The translations under genes and the position numbers were made by a program. The notes beneath the pieces were generated by a model. It was not told the origin of the DNA and searched no databases. It saw nothing but the letters and a program-made list of their open reading frames with translations. From assembly GCA_020637215.1 (NCBI GenBank), contig JACJWI010000006.1, positions 62,001 through 126,000 on the forward strand: 64,000 nt of DNA, written 5' to 3'. This DNA is from Microthrixaceae bacterium (lineage in GTDB: Bacteria; Actinomycetota; Acidimicrobiia; Acidimicrobiales; Microtrichaceae). Of the stretch, positions 40,008 through 50,629 are shown one piece after another (position 1 is the stretch's first letter; each line of letters starts with the position of its first letter).

Positions 40008-40580
40008 TCAGGAACAGGTGCGGTCAGGCACGCCGCCGAGCAGGCGCTCAGCGGCCGCAGCCCTTGACGTCGACCTCGATGTTGATAGCCGGGTCGCCGA
40101 CGGCACGTCCGACCGAGCGTGGTCACCTCGGACGTGTGGGGATCAACGCAACGGTGAACGTCGTGCCGGACCTCGACGACGGTCAGGCTGACGCGTCGAC
40201 GGTGACAGACCTTCTCGACGGGTAGCGCACCCGGGTCCGAGCGGGTTCACCACACGGAGTCGGAAGCGATTACCCGTCCGACCGCATCGACGTGACCCTG
40301 GACCAGGGCCGCCCAGGCGGTCCTGGAGACGCACCGGTCGTTCGAGGTTGACCGGGTCTCCGGGGAGACTGGCGAGCGAGCCGAGGGCGCTGCGGGCGGA
40401 TCTCGTCCGCTGACGTCGGCCTCCCACCAGCCGTCGCCCCAGGCGACCACGGTGAGCACGCCGTTGACCGCAGTCGGCGCACCCATGGTGACGTCGTCGA
40501 GCACGGTCGAGGCCGGATCCGCAGCCTCGGCCCGTCGAGAGATCATTCGATCCAAGCTCCTCCACGATCCCGGTGAACAT
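40008..40580 (-). pseudogene. ribE: Riboflavin synthase alpha subunit, frameshifted
   Basis: The start MFTGIVEELG at 40580 (GGAGG six bases upstream) is the exact family start, but the frame is lost after about ten residues. Later pieces appear in other frames: VTMGAPTAVNGVLTVVAWGDGWWEADVS, NLERPVRL, LVQGHVDAVG-like text, and at the end INIEVDV. The segment length (about 573 bases) matches a normal ~190-residue enzyme, so gene content is there with small indels. It lies between ribD and ribBA as expected. Confidence 0.8.
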
Positions 40581-40619
40581 CACGATCCTCCTGCGGAGCC
40601 GGCCTCACGACGCCGGGTC

Positions 40620-41630
40620 CGTCAGTGCTGCGCCCGTGTGGTCAGGGGACCATCTCAGGCAGATCGGTGCCGCGGCACGGCACGACGGCGACGAAGCATG
40701 CCGTGGACCTCAGAGATGTCCCATGCGCCGTTGCCGCCAGACAGACCGCGGGCGTCGTCGCCGCCGAACAGGGCGGGGGCGGTGTAGATCACGTAGCGGT
40801 CGACCAGCCCGGCAGTGGAACTCACCGTACCTTGGCCCCGCCCTCGACCAGGAGCTGCAGGATGCCTTGGAGCCGGGTCATCGGCATCGCCGGTCGCCGG
40901 AGGTCAGTAGCAGGTTGGACCCGGGCGTGGTCCGTCACGCTCGAAGCACGACCCGGAGCAGGTCGACGGATCCACTCCGGCCGGCATCACCGGAAGGCCA
41001 GTAGTGTTCGCACGGTGAGCGACGGGTCGTCGCGACGGATCGTGCCGGCGCCACGACCAGGATGGCGTCGGACTCGGCCGCAGGCGGTGCCCGTCAGCAG
41101 GCCTCTGGGACCGTCCACTGGTGGTTCCGTTGGGAGCCGCGGTCCGCCGTCGAGCGTGGCGGCCAGCGAGCACCACGTACGGGCAGCCGGTTCGACGGTG
41201 GGTGAGGGTGGGCGGTGTTTGGCCGGCGACGTGGTCGGCCCTGAACCCGAGGTCACGTCGATGCCCGCAACGGGCTGGTCAGGCCCCGGCCGTGACCTGG
41301 GGTCAGGTCCTCGATACCGACGACCCGTGAGATCGGCGGCGTCGATGATCGCCTGGTGCGCACGGCCCGGTGCGGCCGGTGTGAGCGCACGGTTCGAGCG
41401 TGACGTAGAGCGTCGCTCCTCAGGCCGCAGTCGCCGGCCTGCCGGAGGGCGACGTCTCGGCGTGCCCCTCCGGGCGCTTCGGTGGCCCCGTGGAACGTGC
41501 GCCCGTCCGGTGTGCCACCACGGCTGACACAGGGTTCGGCGACGTCGCGCACCGCACAGTGGCGGCTGCCGCGACGCCAGGTCATACTTTCGCGGTCTGA
41601 CCGCGTCGGCGTGGGGCCCAGGTGGGCGGG
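40620..41630 (-). pseudogene. ribD: Riboflavin deaminase/reductase, frameshifted
   Basis: Fragments in several frames give the expected order for bifunctional RibD. The deaminase domain has EAPGG then an AEVVALRQAG-like text and LYVTLEPCAHTGRTGPC (zinc motif, around 41350-41400, spread over two frames). The join region has RRDDPSLTVR (about 41020), and the reductase domain has GLVDRYV and TAPALFGGDDARGLSGG (about 40740-40800). No frame stays open for the whole gene. Ends are estimates. Confidence 0.75.
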
Positions 41631-41779
41631 GCCGTCGGTGGGCGTGGAGTCATCAGGATCGGGCCGGACCGTCGGTGCCTGTGTGCATCGACAGGCCGAC
41701 GGTGGAGCCAGATGGTACCGCCCAGGCCTGGCTGGTCGAATCTTGTCAGTCGTTGCCACCAGTTGACCGGACACCCTCA

Positions 41780-42289
41780 ATCGGTCCGACGACCACGGGA
41801 CGGGCTCCGCCGAGTCGGTGACCGCCGGATACCGAGGGGTCGGAAGCGTGAGAACTGACGTCGGCCTGCGTCGAGCATCTCCACGCCCCCAGGTGGACCG
41901 GTGTTGAACGCTGGCGCGGAGCCACGGATGCCGGCGATGCCGCGACAGCCGTCCAGTGAGTTTCTGCGCCCGCATCGCCTCAGCCAGACCCAACGGTCGG
42001 TCAGGATCCCGCTTAGTGGCCTCGGGAGTCAGGTCGCGCACACGCCGAACCCGGCCTGCAATTGGTGACACCAGCCCGTTGAACCCGTAGGCCATGTAGG
42101 ACGCGCGTTTGGACACCTCCCGGTGCCGTCGGAATACTTGATGTCGAATGCCTCGAAGCCCCGCTCCTCGAGCAGCGACACCAAGCGCTCGCCGCTGCAG
42201 TCCTCACTTGCTTGCGCCGGCGATCACCCGTCGGACACGGTCGGGACCTTGGCCTGGTGGCGACGGGTCGGAGCAGAGCTGTCGGTCAT
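41780..42289 (-). pseudogene. MogA/MoaB-type molybdopterin adenylyltransferase, frameshifted
   Basis: Start MTDSSAPTRRHQAKVPTVSDG at 42289. Pieces in other frames follow: a segment like ERLVSLLEERGFE (about 42170), SYMAYGFNGLV, then RDLTPEATK, GLAEAMRA and RLSR with IAGIRGSA. The RDLTPEAT and GLAEAMR motifs are characteristic of the MoaB/Mog fold, which adenylates molybdopterin. It seems to follow rsmB with an overlapping ATGA. Only frameshifted sequence is present. Confidence 0.65.
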
Positions 42290-43474
42290 GGGCCCGGATC
42301 GTACCGACCGTGGGGGGCCGGGCCCGACCAGCAGTAGCTGGAACAGGCATCCCGTCGGTGTCGGCGGCCTGGGAGCGCAGGATCGCCCCCCCTCCCACGG
42401 CACCACGGCTCGTCAGGTGCCGGCAGCAGTTCGAAGCGCAGGGTGCCAGGCAGGGGAGACGTGGTCGTCGACGGCCAGGCTCTCGGCAGTGAGGGGTACA
42501 CACGCTGAAAGACCAGAATTGCCGCCGTCGTGGCAACGGCACCGCGGCGTCGATCATCCGGGTGGCGGGGCGCCGGGCGCTCAGGAGCGTCCGTCGATCC
42601 GCCACCAGGCGTCGGTCGTCGGCGCACTTGCCCAGCCCGCTACGCAGGGCGTCAGTGAACGCAGTCAGGCCAGCCGGGTGCGAGCGGAGGGCGGTGGCGT
42701 CGGCCACGACGACGTCGAAGCCGGCCGGACCGGAGCCGATCGGGAGCGGTCGTCCGGGCGTTAGCGACGGCTGAGCCCGGCCCGGAGCTGATGGAGTCGC
42801 AACGACCCGTGCGCACCGGTACGCCGGCCATGGCCGTCGCCTTCCCGCCCGGGGGAGCGCGCACAGATCAGCGACCCGATCACGGGGCCGGCGTCGGCAA
42901 TTCGGCGACCCACTGCGAGAGCCAGGTCACACAGGTGTAACCATCGGCTCGCCAGTGGACCCGGGGAGCAGGTCCATCGTCTCGAAAGCGATAGCGCGTG
43001 CGTCGTGGCCCAGATCTGGCCGACCAGGCGTTCGACGATCCAGTCGGGGTAGCTGAGCCGCGTCGCGTCGTCGGGGAACTCGACCGGCGCGGTCGCCACC
43101 CGCCGCAGCACGGCGTTGACCAGCCCGCGGAAGCGCTTGGGTGCCGCGGCGACCGTTGCCGACACGACGGCGTAGTCGGGCAGGTCGTTCCGGAAGGCCA
43201 GCTGGTAGGCACCCAGGCGCAGAGCTCGGCGCGCCGCCGGAGGCGGATCCGAGGTCAGGAAGCGGTCGACCAGGTGGTCACAGGCCCGCCGACGACGCAC
43301 CGTGCCGTAGACCAGATCGGTGAGGAAGCCGCGGTCCTCCGATGAGAGGTCCGCATCGTTGCGGTCGAGCACCGCGCTGAGCACCAGGTTGGCGTAGGCA
43401 CCGTCGTCGTCGATGCGAGCCAGCGCCTCGAGCGCGACCCGACGAGCCGTCACACCCTCCACGGACGACGCCAT
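42286..43474 (-). pseudogene. rsmB: 16S rRNA m5C methyltransferase, 3' two thirds frameshifted
   Basis: The first ~155 residues are intact from the ATG at 43474: a NusB-like N-domain (VALEALARIDDDGAYANLVLSAVLDR, SSEDRGFLTDLVYGTVRRRRACDHLVDRF) through SYPDWIVERLVGQIW. From about 43010 the frame breaks repeatedly. Remaining pieces are RADGYTC, RVADLCA, PGGKATAMAG, ADATALRS, SGLGKCADDRRLV, a VCTPHCRE segment and TDGM near the end, in family order. Upstream is fmt, one base away. Intact versions of this enzyme methylate C967 of 16S rRNA. Confidence 0.85.
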
Positions 43475-43475
43475 C

Positions 43476-44393
43476 TCAGCGCTGCCCCGACGGGCCGCCG
43501 CCGGACAGGTCGCCGCCGGACGTGTCAGCCCCGAACGACTCGCCGTCCGGTCGCGCCCCGTTCACCCACGCCGTGGCGTCCATGGCGGCACGACCCGCGG
43601 GTTGGACCACCGAGAGTCGCAGGACCGTGCCCGGAGCGCACGCCACGTCGGTGCCGTCGATCGCCCCGGGACCGTCCGGGACGACGTCCACGTCGACCGG
43701 TTCGGCGGCGAGGACCTTGAACCGCTCACCGCGGAAGGTCGTCCACGCCCCACCGATGCGGACGATCCGCGCCACGTCGACCGCCGGCAGCATCCAGTCC
43801 AGACGTCGGTCCTCGGCGGTGATCTTGTGGGCGTAGGTGACTCCCGTCGCCGGCTGCGGACGACCGGCGTCCAGGCCGCCCTGCAGCGCGTCCACCATCA
43901 GATCCGCGCCGACGCGCGCCAACTCTGCGGTGAGCTCGGCCGCGGTCACCCGGTCGTCGACAGGGACCTCGGTCCGGGCGTGGACGTCGCCGGTGTCGAG
44001 GCCCTCGGCGACATCCATGACGCAGACGCCGGTCACGGCGTCACCCGCCAGGATCGCCCGTTCGACCGGCGCCGCTCCACGCCAGCGGGGCAGGAGGGAG
44101 AAGTGGAGGTTGACCATGGGGACGACGTCGAGCACCGCCGTCGGGATGATCCGGCCGTAGGCGACGACCACGCCGAGGTCGACGCCGGCGTCGACGACGT
44201 CCTCGAGCCGATCGGTGACCGGCAGACCGAGCTCGACCGCGGCCGCCTTGACCGGGGTCGGCCCCTTGGCCGCACCCCGACCGCGCCGCTTGTCGGGGCC
44301 CGACACGACCAGAGCGACGTCGTGACCGGCGGAGACCAGGGCCGTCAGGGTGGGTACCGCGGCCGGGGGGCTGCCCAGGAAGGCGAGACGCAT
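43476..44393 (-). CDS. fmt: Methionyl-tRNA formyltransferase
   Basis: Formylates the initiator Met-tRNA using 10-formyl-THF. 305 residues. The catalytic domain has MRLAFLGSPPAAVPTL, the VNLHFSLLPRWRGAAPVERAILAGD segment (Asn-His...Asp set, quoted partly) and GVCVMDVAEGLDTGDVHA. The C-domain follows, ending in a Gly/Ser/Asp-rich tail. The ATG at 44393 is the family start; longer frames upstream are antisense noise over def. It is paired with def 20 bases upstream. Confidence 0.96.
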   Translation of the reverse strand: MRLAFLGSPPAAVPTLTALVSAGHDVALVVSGPDKRRGRGAAKGPTPVKAAAVELGLPVTDRLEDVVDAGVDLGVVVAYGRIIPTAVLDVVPMVNLHFSLLPRWRGAAPVERAILAGDAVTGVCVMDVAEGLDTGDVHARTEVPVDDRVTAAELTAELARVGADLMVDALQGGLDAGRPQPATGVTYAHKITAEDRRLDWMLPAVDVARIVRIGGAWTTFRGERFKVLAAEPVDVDVVPDGPGAIDGTDVACAPGTVLRLSVVQPAGRAAMDATAWVNGARPDGESFGADTSGGDLSGGGPSGQR

Positions 44394-44413
44394 CGGGATG
44401 GGCGGATCGGAGC

Positions 44414-44980
44414 TCAGCGGAGCCGGAAGAACGACGTCCGGGACCTCGGCTCCGGGGTGAGGCACGCCTCGGCGGGCTCCGAGAACCGCATCTGCAGCTC
44501 GCGGACGGCCCGCTTGGCATCCTTGCGCTGGTCCTCGTCGAGACGGTCCAGGAGCAGGACGCCGTCGAGGTGGTCGAGCTCGTGTTGGATCACGCGGGCG
44601 AAGAACTCGTCGGCCTCGAAGTCGACCGTGGCGCCGTCGAGGTCGATCCCGGTGACGTGGATCCGCTTGGGCCGAACGATGTCCCAGTGCAGGCCGGGAA
44701 CCGAGAGGCAGCCCTCGGTGAACTCCCACTCGCCGTCGCTCTCGCGGATCTCGGGGTTGATCAGCACCTGCCCGCCGTCCCCCTCGCCGAGGTCGTAGAC
44801 GAAGAAGCGCTTCTGGACCCCCACCTGCGGGGCGGCGAGACCGACCCCGGGGGCGTCGTACATGGTGTCGAGCATGTCGTCGACCAGCTTGACCAGCCGC
44901 CCGTCGATGTCGGAGACCTCCGCGGCGCGCTGGGTGAGCACCGGGTCGCCGACGATGCGGATGTCGTAGGGGGCGGACAT
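44414..44980 (-). CDS. def: Peptide deformylase
   Basis: Metal-dependent removal of the N-formyl group from new proteins. 188 residues. All three motifs are present: GVGLAAPQVG, EGCLSVPG and QHELDHLDG (metal ligands Cys, His, His). The ATG at 44980 is preferred to the TTG at 44989. Its start codon overlaps, on the other strand, the ATG of the methyltransferase gene (CATG at 44978-44981), leaving no normal intergenic promoter space. A Pro/Arg-rich tail ends the protein. Confidence 0.95.
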   Translation of the reverse strand: MSAPYDIRIVGDPVLTQRAAEVSDIDGRLVKLVDDMLDTMYDAPGVGLAAPQVGVQKRFFVYDLGEGDGGQVLINPEIRESDGEWEFTEGCLSVPGLHWDIVRPKRIHVTGIDLDGATVDFEADEFFARVIQHELDHLDGVLLLDRLDEDQRKDAKRAVRELQMRFSEPAEACLTPEPRSRTSFFRLR

Positions 44981-45683
44981 GGTGGCCAAGGCTACCGTGA
45001 CGGTCGTGTCGCCCCCGAGCCGCCCCGTGCCCCCCGCGGCTCCGAGCGGCGGTCAGTACTTCGCCGAGCGCCCGACCGCGTCGTCCCGCCCCGGGCGGGT
45101 CGAGCTGACGCTGCCCGACGTCCACCTGCGACTCGACACCGACGCCGGCGTGTTCTCCCCCGGACGGGTCGATCCGGGGACCAAGCTGCTGCTGGCCGAG
45201 CTCCCGCCGGCGACGGAGTGGCCCGCGGGAGACGTCGCCGACGTCGGCTGCGGCTACGGCGCGATCGCGGTGACGCTGGCGCGGAGGCTCGCCGACGGGA
45301 GCTCAGGCACCGCCGACGGCCGGGACCGGACGGTGTGGGCGGTCGACGTCAACGAACGGGCGCGGGACCTGTGCCGGCGCAACGCGGCGGCATCCGGGGT
45401 CGGTGAGCTCGTGCGGGTCGTCGGCCCCGAGGACCTTCCGCCGGGGCTGTCGGTGGGCCTGATCGCGTCGAACCCCCCGATCCGGGTCGGCAAGTCCGTC
45501 CTGCACGACCTGTGCCGGTCCTGGATGGAGCGGTTGGGACCCGACGGCGAGGCGTGGTGGGTGGTGCAGAAGCACCTCGGGTCGGACTCGCTGCAGGCGT
45601 GGATGAACGCCCAGGGCTGGCCGACCGAGCGGGTGCGATCCCGCCAGGCCTACCGGATCCTCCGCTCGACCCACCCGGGCTGA
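44979..45683 (+). CDS. RsmC-like small-domain methyltransferase
   Basis: 234 residues with the MTS fold used by RsmC/RlmG-type rRNA guanine-N2 methylases. The SAM loop is VADVGCGYGAIAVTLARRL (about residues 87-105), and motif IV is SNPPIRVGK (about 167-175). The N-terminal ~25 residues are Pro/Ser-rich. The ATG at 44979 has AGGGGG five bases upstream; GTG 45006 is an alternative. It is divergent from def and converges on priA with 23 bases between stops. The substrate (rRNA position) is not determined. Confidence 0.82.
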   Translation: MVAKATVTVVSPPSRPVPPAAPSGGQYFAERPTASSRPGRVELTLPDVHLRLDTDAGVFSPGRVDPGTKLLLAELPPATEWPAGDVADVGCGYGAIAVTLARRLADGSSGTADGRDRTVWAVDVNERARDLCRRNAAASGVGELVRVVGPEDLPPGLSVGLIASNPPIRVGKSVLHDLCRSWMERLGPDGEAWWVVQKHLGSDSLQAWMNAQGWPTERVRSRQAYRILRSTHPG

Positions 45684-45706
45684 GCCCGACGGCCGGACGC
45701 CGGCGG

Positions 45707-47556
45707 TCAGCGGGTCCGTACCGGGTCGACCCAGAGACGGAGCCGGCCCGGCGGTCGTTCCACCGCTCGGAGGGCGTCGAGAAGGACGTCGCGGTCCTCG
45801 GAGCGGGCCAACCAGTTGCCCCGCTCGTCCGGTCCGAGGACCTCGACGCCCAGCGGCGCACCGAGGCGGTGGACGAACTCCGCTCCGGCCACCCCGCCGA
45901 TGACGGCGATCGTCGCCGACGGGGGGTAGCCCAGCAGCTCGCGCGTCGGCGCCTCGAGGGCGGAGACCAGCGCCGGGTCCCCCTGCCGGGCGGCCCGCAG
46001 CACCACGTGGTCGGGGCGACGGGTCTGCACCAGCACCCGCCCGGGTCTCCCCCCGTCCACCACGGCCGGTTCCGCCACCGCCCGCGACGCCAGCGCCAGC
46101 AGGCGCAGCGCGTCCTCGGCGGCCCGGTACCCGACCGAGAGCAGCTCCTGGTCGACGTCGAGGAACGCCACGAGACCTGCCCCGTGGGTCCGGTGCAGCA
46201 CGGCGCTCGTACCGATCAGCGCCCGACCGCCGACATCGGCCGGCGACGACGCGGTGACCAGGCCGACGGGCTCCCGCAGCAGCGCCTCGAGCTCCTCACG
46301 GGCCCTGGTGACACCGGGGCGCAGCAGCGACAGGGCGGTGGAGCCGCACGGGAGGCACACCTGTGGACGCCGCGCCCCGCAGCGGGAGCACTCCAGGTCG
46401 AGGCGGTCGCTCAGGTGCACCGCGGCGTCGCAGCGCTCGCAGGTGGTGACCGTCCCGCAGCTGCGGCACGCGAGCAGACGGGCACGGCCGGTCCGGTTGA
46501 GCACGCAGACGACACGGCCGCCGGAGCCGAGCACGTCACGGGCCACCTCGACGAAGGTCGGCGAGAACAGACCGCTGCGTCCCACGTCCTCGTCCCGACG
46601 GTCGACCACCACCAGGGGCGCCCACCCGTGGCGGGCCGTCCGGGTGCCGAGTGACGTCGCTCGGTCAGCCGCGGAGCGCGCCACCACCGACGGGCACGGT
46701 GAGACCAGCAGGCAGGGAACCCCGGCCCGACGGGCCCGTTCGATCGCGACCTCGCGGGCGTTCCAGGTCGGCGACGACTCGTTCTGCAGACCCGGATCGT
46801 CCTCCTCGAACACCACCACCGCGCTCAGCGCCGGCAGCGGAGCGAAGACCGCCGAGCGCCCTCCCACGACCGTCGATCCCCCGGCCGCGGCGGCGAAGTC
46901 CTGGGGCCAGCGGGCCACCGCCGCTCCCCCGCTCCGCAGCGAACGGGCCAAGCGGTCCGCGGCGACCACCGAAGGGTGCACGACCAACGCCTGGCCACCC
47001 CGGGCCGCCGCGGCGGCGATCGGTGCGGGATCTGCGCCGGGCGGCACCGTCACGACGACCGGGCCGGGCCCGTTCGCCAGCACCGCGAGGACGTCGGCAT
47101 CGACGCCGGCGTCGCCGTGGGGCCGGGGCCGGACCGGCGGGCGGCGACCGAGCATCCGGTCCGGCGACGCGGCCCGCATCAGCGTGGGGAACCGACCCGC
47201 CCACCGGCGCGCCGCCCACCGGCAGATGTCGATCGTCTCCGCGTCGGGGCCCGCCCCGGACACCTTGGCGATCGGCTGCAGCACCACACCGGGCGGAGGG
47301 GTCGAGCTCGGATCGATCACCCAGCCGGCCACCCGGCGACCGTGCAGCGGGACCCGCACCATGGTTCCCACCTCGATCCGGGACGCCAGCGCGTCGGGCA
47401 CGAGGTAGTCGTAGGGCCGCTCGACCGCGGCGACGTCGACCAGCACCGACGCGGAACGAGCCCCGACCGGCGCCGGGGCTCGTTCGACCGACGGCGCGGA
47501 GCGCGGCGGATCGGGCGGGAAGAGGGTCCCGTCCTGCTCGGTGGGTGTCGGCGTGC

Positions 47557-47560
<4 letters not shown>
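45707..47560 (-). CDS. priA: Primosomal protein N' (PriA), Walker-less actinobacterial type
   Basis: Replication-restart protein. About 617 residues. The N-terminal 3'-end-binding domain starts VLVDVAAVERPYDYLVPDALA. The zinc module has eight cysteines (CRSCGTVTTCERC, then CSRCGARRPQVCLPCG, about residues 370-415). The helicase core lacks a GxGKT Walker A motif, and the DEAH position reads EEDD, as in many actinobacterial PriA proteins, so ATPase activity is doubtful. The start is unclear: GTG 47608 overlaps metK by 52 bp, CTG 47560 overlaps its stop as CTGA, and GTG 47446 would clip homologous residues. The CTG is drawn as a compromise. Confidence 0.85.
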
Positions 47561-48749
<1,189 letters not shown>

Positions 48750-48753
<4 letters not shown>

Positions 48754-49997
48754 TGATTCTCCTCATCCGGCCGCCCCGCACGGTGCAGGGCGACGATCGC
48801 TTGGTCCAGGACCGCTCGGGCCACGTCTCGCTTGTGGGCCAGGGGCACATGATGTTGCTCGCCGGAGCGTTCCAGGATCAACACCTCGTTGGTGTCGTGC
48901 TCGAAGCCCACCGACGGCGCCCCGACGTCGTTGGCGACGAGCAGATCCGCGTTCTTGGCTCGGAGCTTGTCCGCCGCGTTGGCCGCCACGTCGGCCGTCT
49001 CCGCCGCGAACCCGATCAGGACCTGCCCGGCCGGCTTGGCCGCTCCCAGGGCGGCGAGGATGTCGACGGTCGGCGTGAGCTCGACCGCCGGGACGCCGTC
49101 TCGCTTCTTGAGCTTGCCGGGAGCGACCGACACCGGGGTGAAGTCCGCCACCGCGGCGGCCATGACGACCACGCCGGCCGACGGGGCGACCGCGGCCACG
49201 GCGCGGTGCATCTCCGCGGCGGTGTCGACCCGGACCCGTTCGATGCCGGCGGGGACGGCCAGGTCGGTGGTGGTGACGAGGGTGACCGAGGCACCCCGGG
49301 CAGCGGCCTCCTCGGCGATCGCATGGCCCTGCTTGCCCGACGAGCGGTTGCCGATGAAGCGGACCGGATCGATCGGCTCGCGGGTGCCGCCGGCGGTGAC
49401 GAGGACCCGCACGCCGTCCAGGTCGCGGCGCGGCGACGGTGACCCGTCTCCGACCCCGGCCAGGACGGCCTCGGCCGCGGCGACGATCTCCTCGGGGTCG
49501 GCCAGCCGGCCGGCGCCGACGTCACCGCCGGCCAGGCGACCGGACGCGGGTCCCACCACGTGGGTGCCCCGCGACACGAGGAGCGCCATGTTGTCGCGGA
49601 CCGACGGGTGCTCCCACATCTCGGTGTGCATGGCCGGGCACACCAGCACCGGAGCCCGAGTGGCGATGAGCACGTTGGTCAGCAGGTCGTGGGAGTAGCC
49701 GTGGGCGTACGCCGACAGCAGGCGTGCGGTGGCGGGCGCCACGACGACCAGGTCGGCTCCCTGACCGAGGCGGGTGTGGGGGATCGGGTCCGACTCGTCC
49801 CACAGCGTCCGTCGAACCGGCTCCGACGCCAGAGCCGACAGGGTGGTCTCACCGATGAAGTGCGAGGCGCCCGAGGTCATCACCGGGACGACGTGGGCGC
49901 CGGCGTCGACCATCCGACGGCAGACCTCGACCGCCTTGTATGCGGCGATCCCGCCGCACACGCCGAGGACGACCCGACGGCCGGTCAGGGTCGACAC
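48750..49997 (-). CDS. coaBC: Bifunctional phosphopantothenoylcysteine decarboxylase/synthetase
   Basis: Two steps of coenzyme A synthesis. 415 residues. The CoaC half (1-~185) has GVCGGIAAYKAVEV, the catalytic-type His in GASHFIGE, and PAMHTEMWEHP. The CoaB half has VLVTAGGTREPIDPVRFIGNRSSGKQG, then VMAAAVADFTP and KLKK. GTG start at 49997. It follows rpoZ by 13 bases in the usual rpoZ-coaBC-metK order. Confidence 0.96.
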
Positions 49998-50010
49998 GTC
50001 GAGCCCGTGG

Positions 50011-50361
50011 TCAGCCGGTCGGGTCGGATCCGTCGACGGGAGCGTCCTCGCCGTCGGCCAGCTCGGCCTCTTCGTCGGAGACGGGCAGCATCGACTCGGG
50101 GATCGGCTTGCCGGTGGCTCCGCCGACGCCTTCGATCTTGTCGGCGTCGATCTCCTCGAAGGCGATCGACAACGGCTTGCGGGCCGTCGAGGTCACCTGC
50201 GGCGGGACGACGGTGCCGAGCGCGTCGCCGAGCTGGTTGTAGTACGTGTTGATCTGCCGGGCGCGGCGCGCCGCCAGGGTGACGAGGGAGAACTTGGATC
50301 CCGCCCGCTCGAGGAGCTCCTCGACGGGGGGCTGCATCATTGTGTTGTAGCGATCGGCCAC
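50011..50361 (-). CDS. rpoZ: RNA polymerase omega subunit
   Basis: 116 residues. The conserved core is PPVEELLERAGSKFSLVTLAARRARQINTYYNQLG, followed by KPLSIAFEEI; the acidic tail after residue ~80 is typical of actinobacteria. GTG start at 50361 with GGAG seven bases upstream. In relatives rpoZ directly follows gmk; here the HNH nuclease gene on the other strand separates them. Confidence 0.93.
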   Translation of the reverse strand: MADRYNTMMQPPVEELLERAGSKFSLVTLAARRARQINTYYNQLGDALGTVVPPQVTSTARKPLSIAFEEIDADKIEGVGGATGKPIPESMLPVSDEEAELADGEDAPVDGSDPTG

Positions 50362-50591
50362 GTGTGCTCCGGATGATCGGCGGGCGGTCCCCGGCAGGTG
50401 TCCCGGGGCAGCGGTCCAGTGTAGACGGTGCAGCCCCGTGGCCCGTGATCGCGGCTCCGCCCGAGCGGGACCTTCCGCTCAGTCTGGGAACCACCGATGG
50501 GGTGGGTGGTGTGTTGGCGGAGGTGCTTCTCGCCTTGGGGTCATGCGGGTGCTCGAAGCCGAACCGCCCGCAACGAATCCGGGCCCAGGCC

Positions 50592-50621
50592 TTGCAGGAT
50601 CGAACACGTGTTCGATATGAA
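50592..50621 (+). promoter_or_regulatory. SOS-type promoter with a LexA box in its spacer
   Basis: TTGCAG (50592-50597) and TATGAA (50616-50621) are -35/-10 candidates with an 18-base spacer. The spacer contains the perfect 16-bp palindrome TCGAACACGTGTTCGA (50600-50615), which fits the actinobacterial LexA site TCGAAC-N4-GTTCGA exactly. LexA bound there should block polymerase until DNA damage. Confidence 0.8.
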
Positions 50622-50629
50622 TGGTGGGC

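Noticed and set aside
39330..43010. A novel block of small genes in the riboflavin region
   Set aside because: The short open frames contain scattered fragments of RibB, RibE, RibD, MogA and RsmB in order, so they are frameshifted known genes.
44978..44981. A regulated divergent promoter between def and the methyltransferase
   Set aside because: The two proposed start codons overlap, leaving no space; promoters must lie inside the neighbouring genes or one start is further in.
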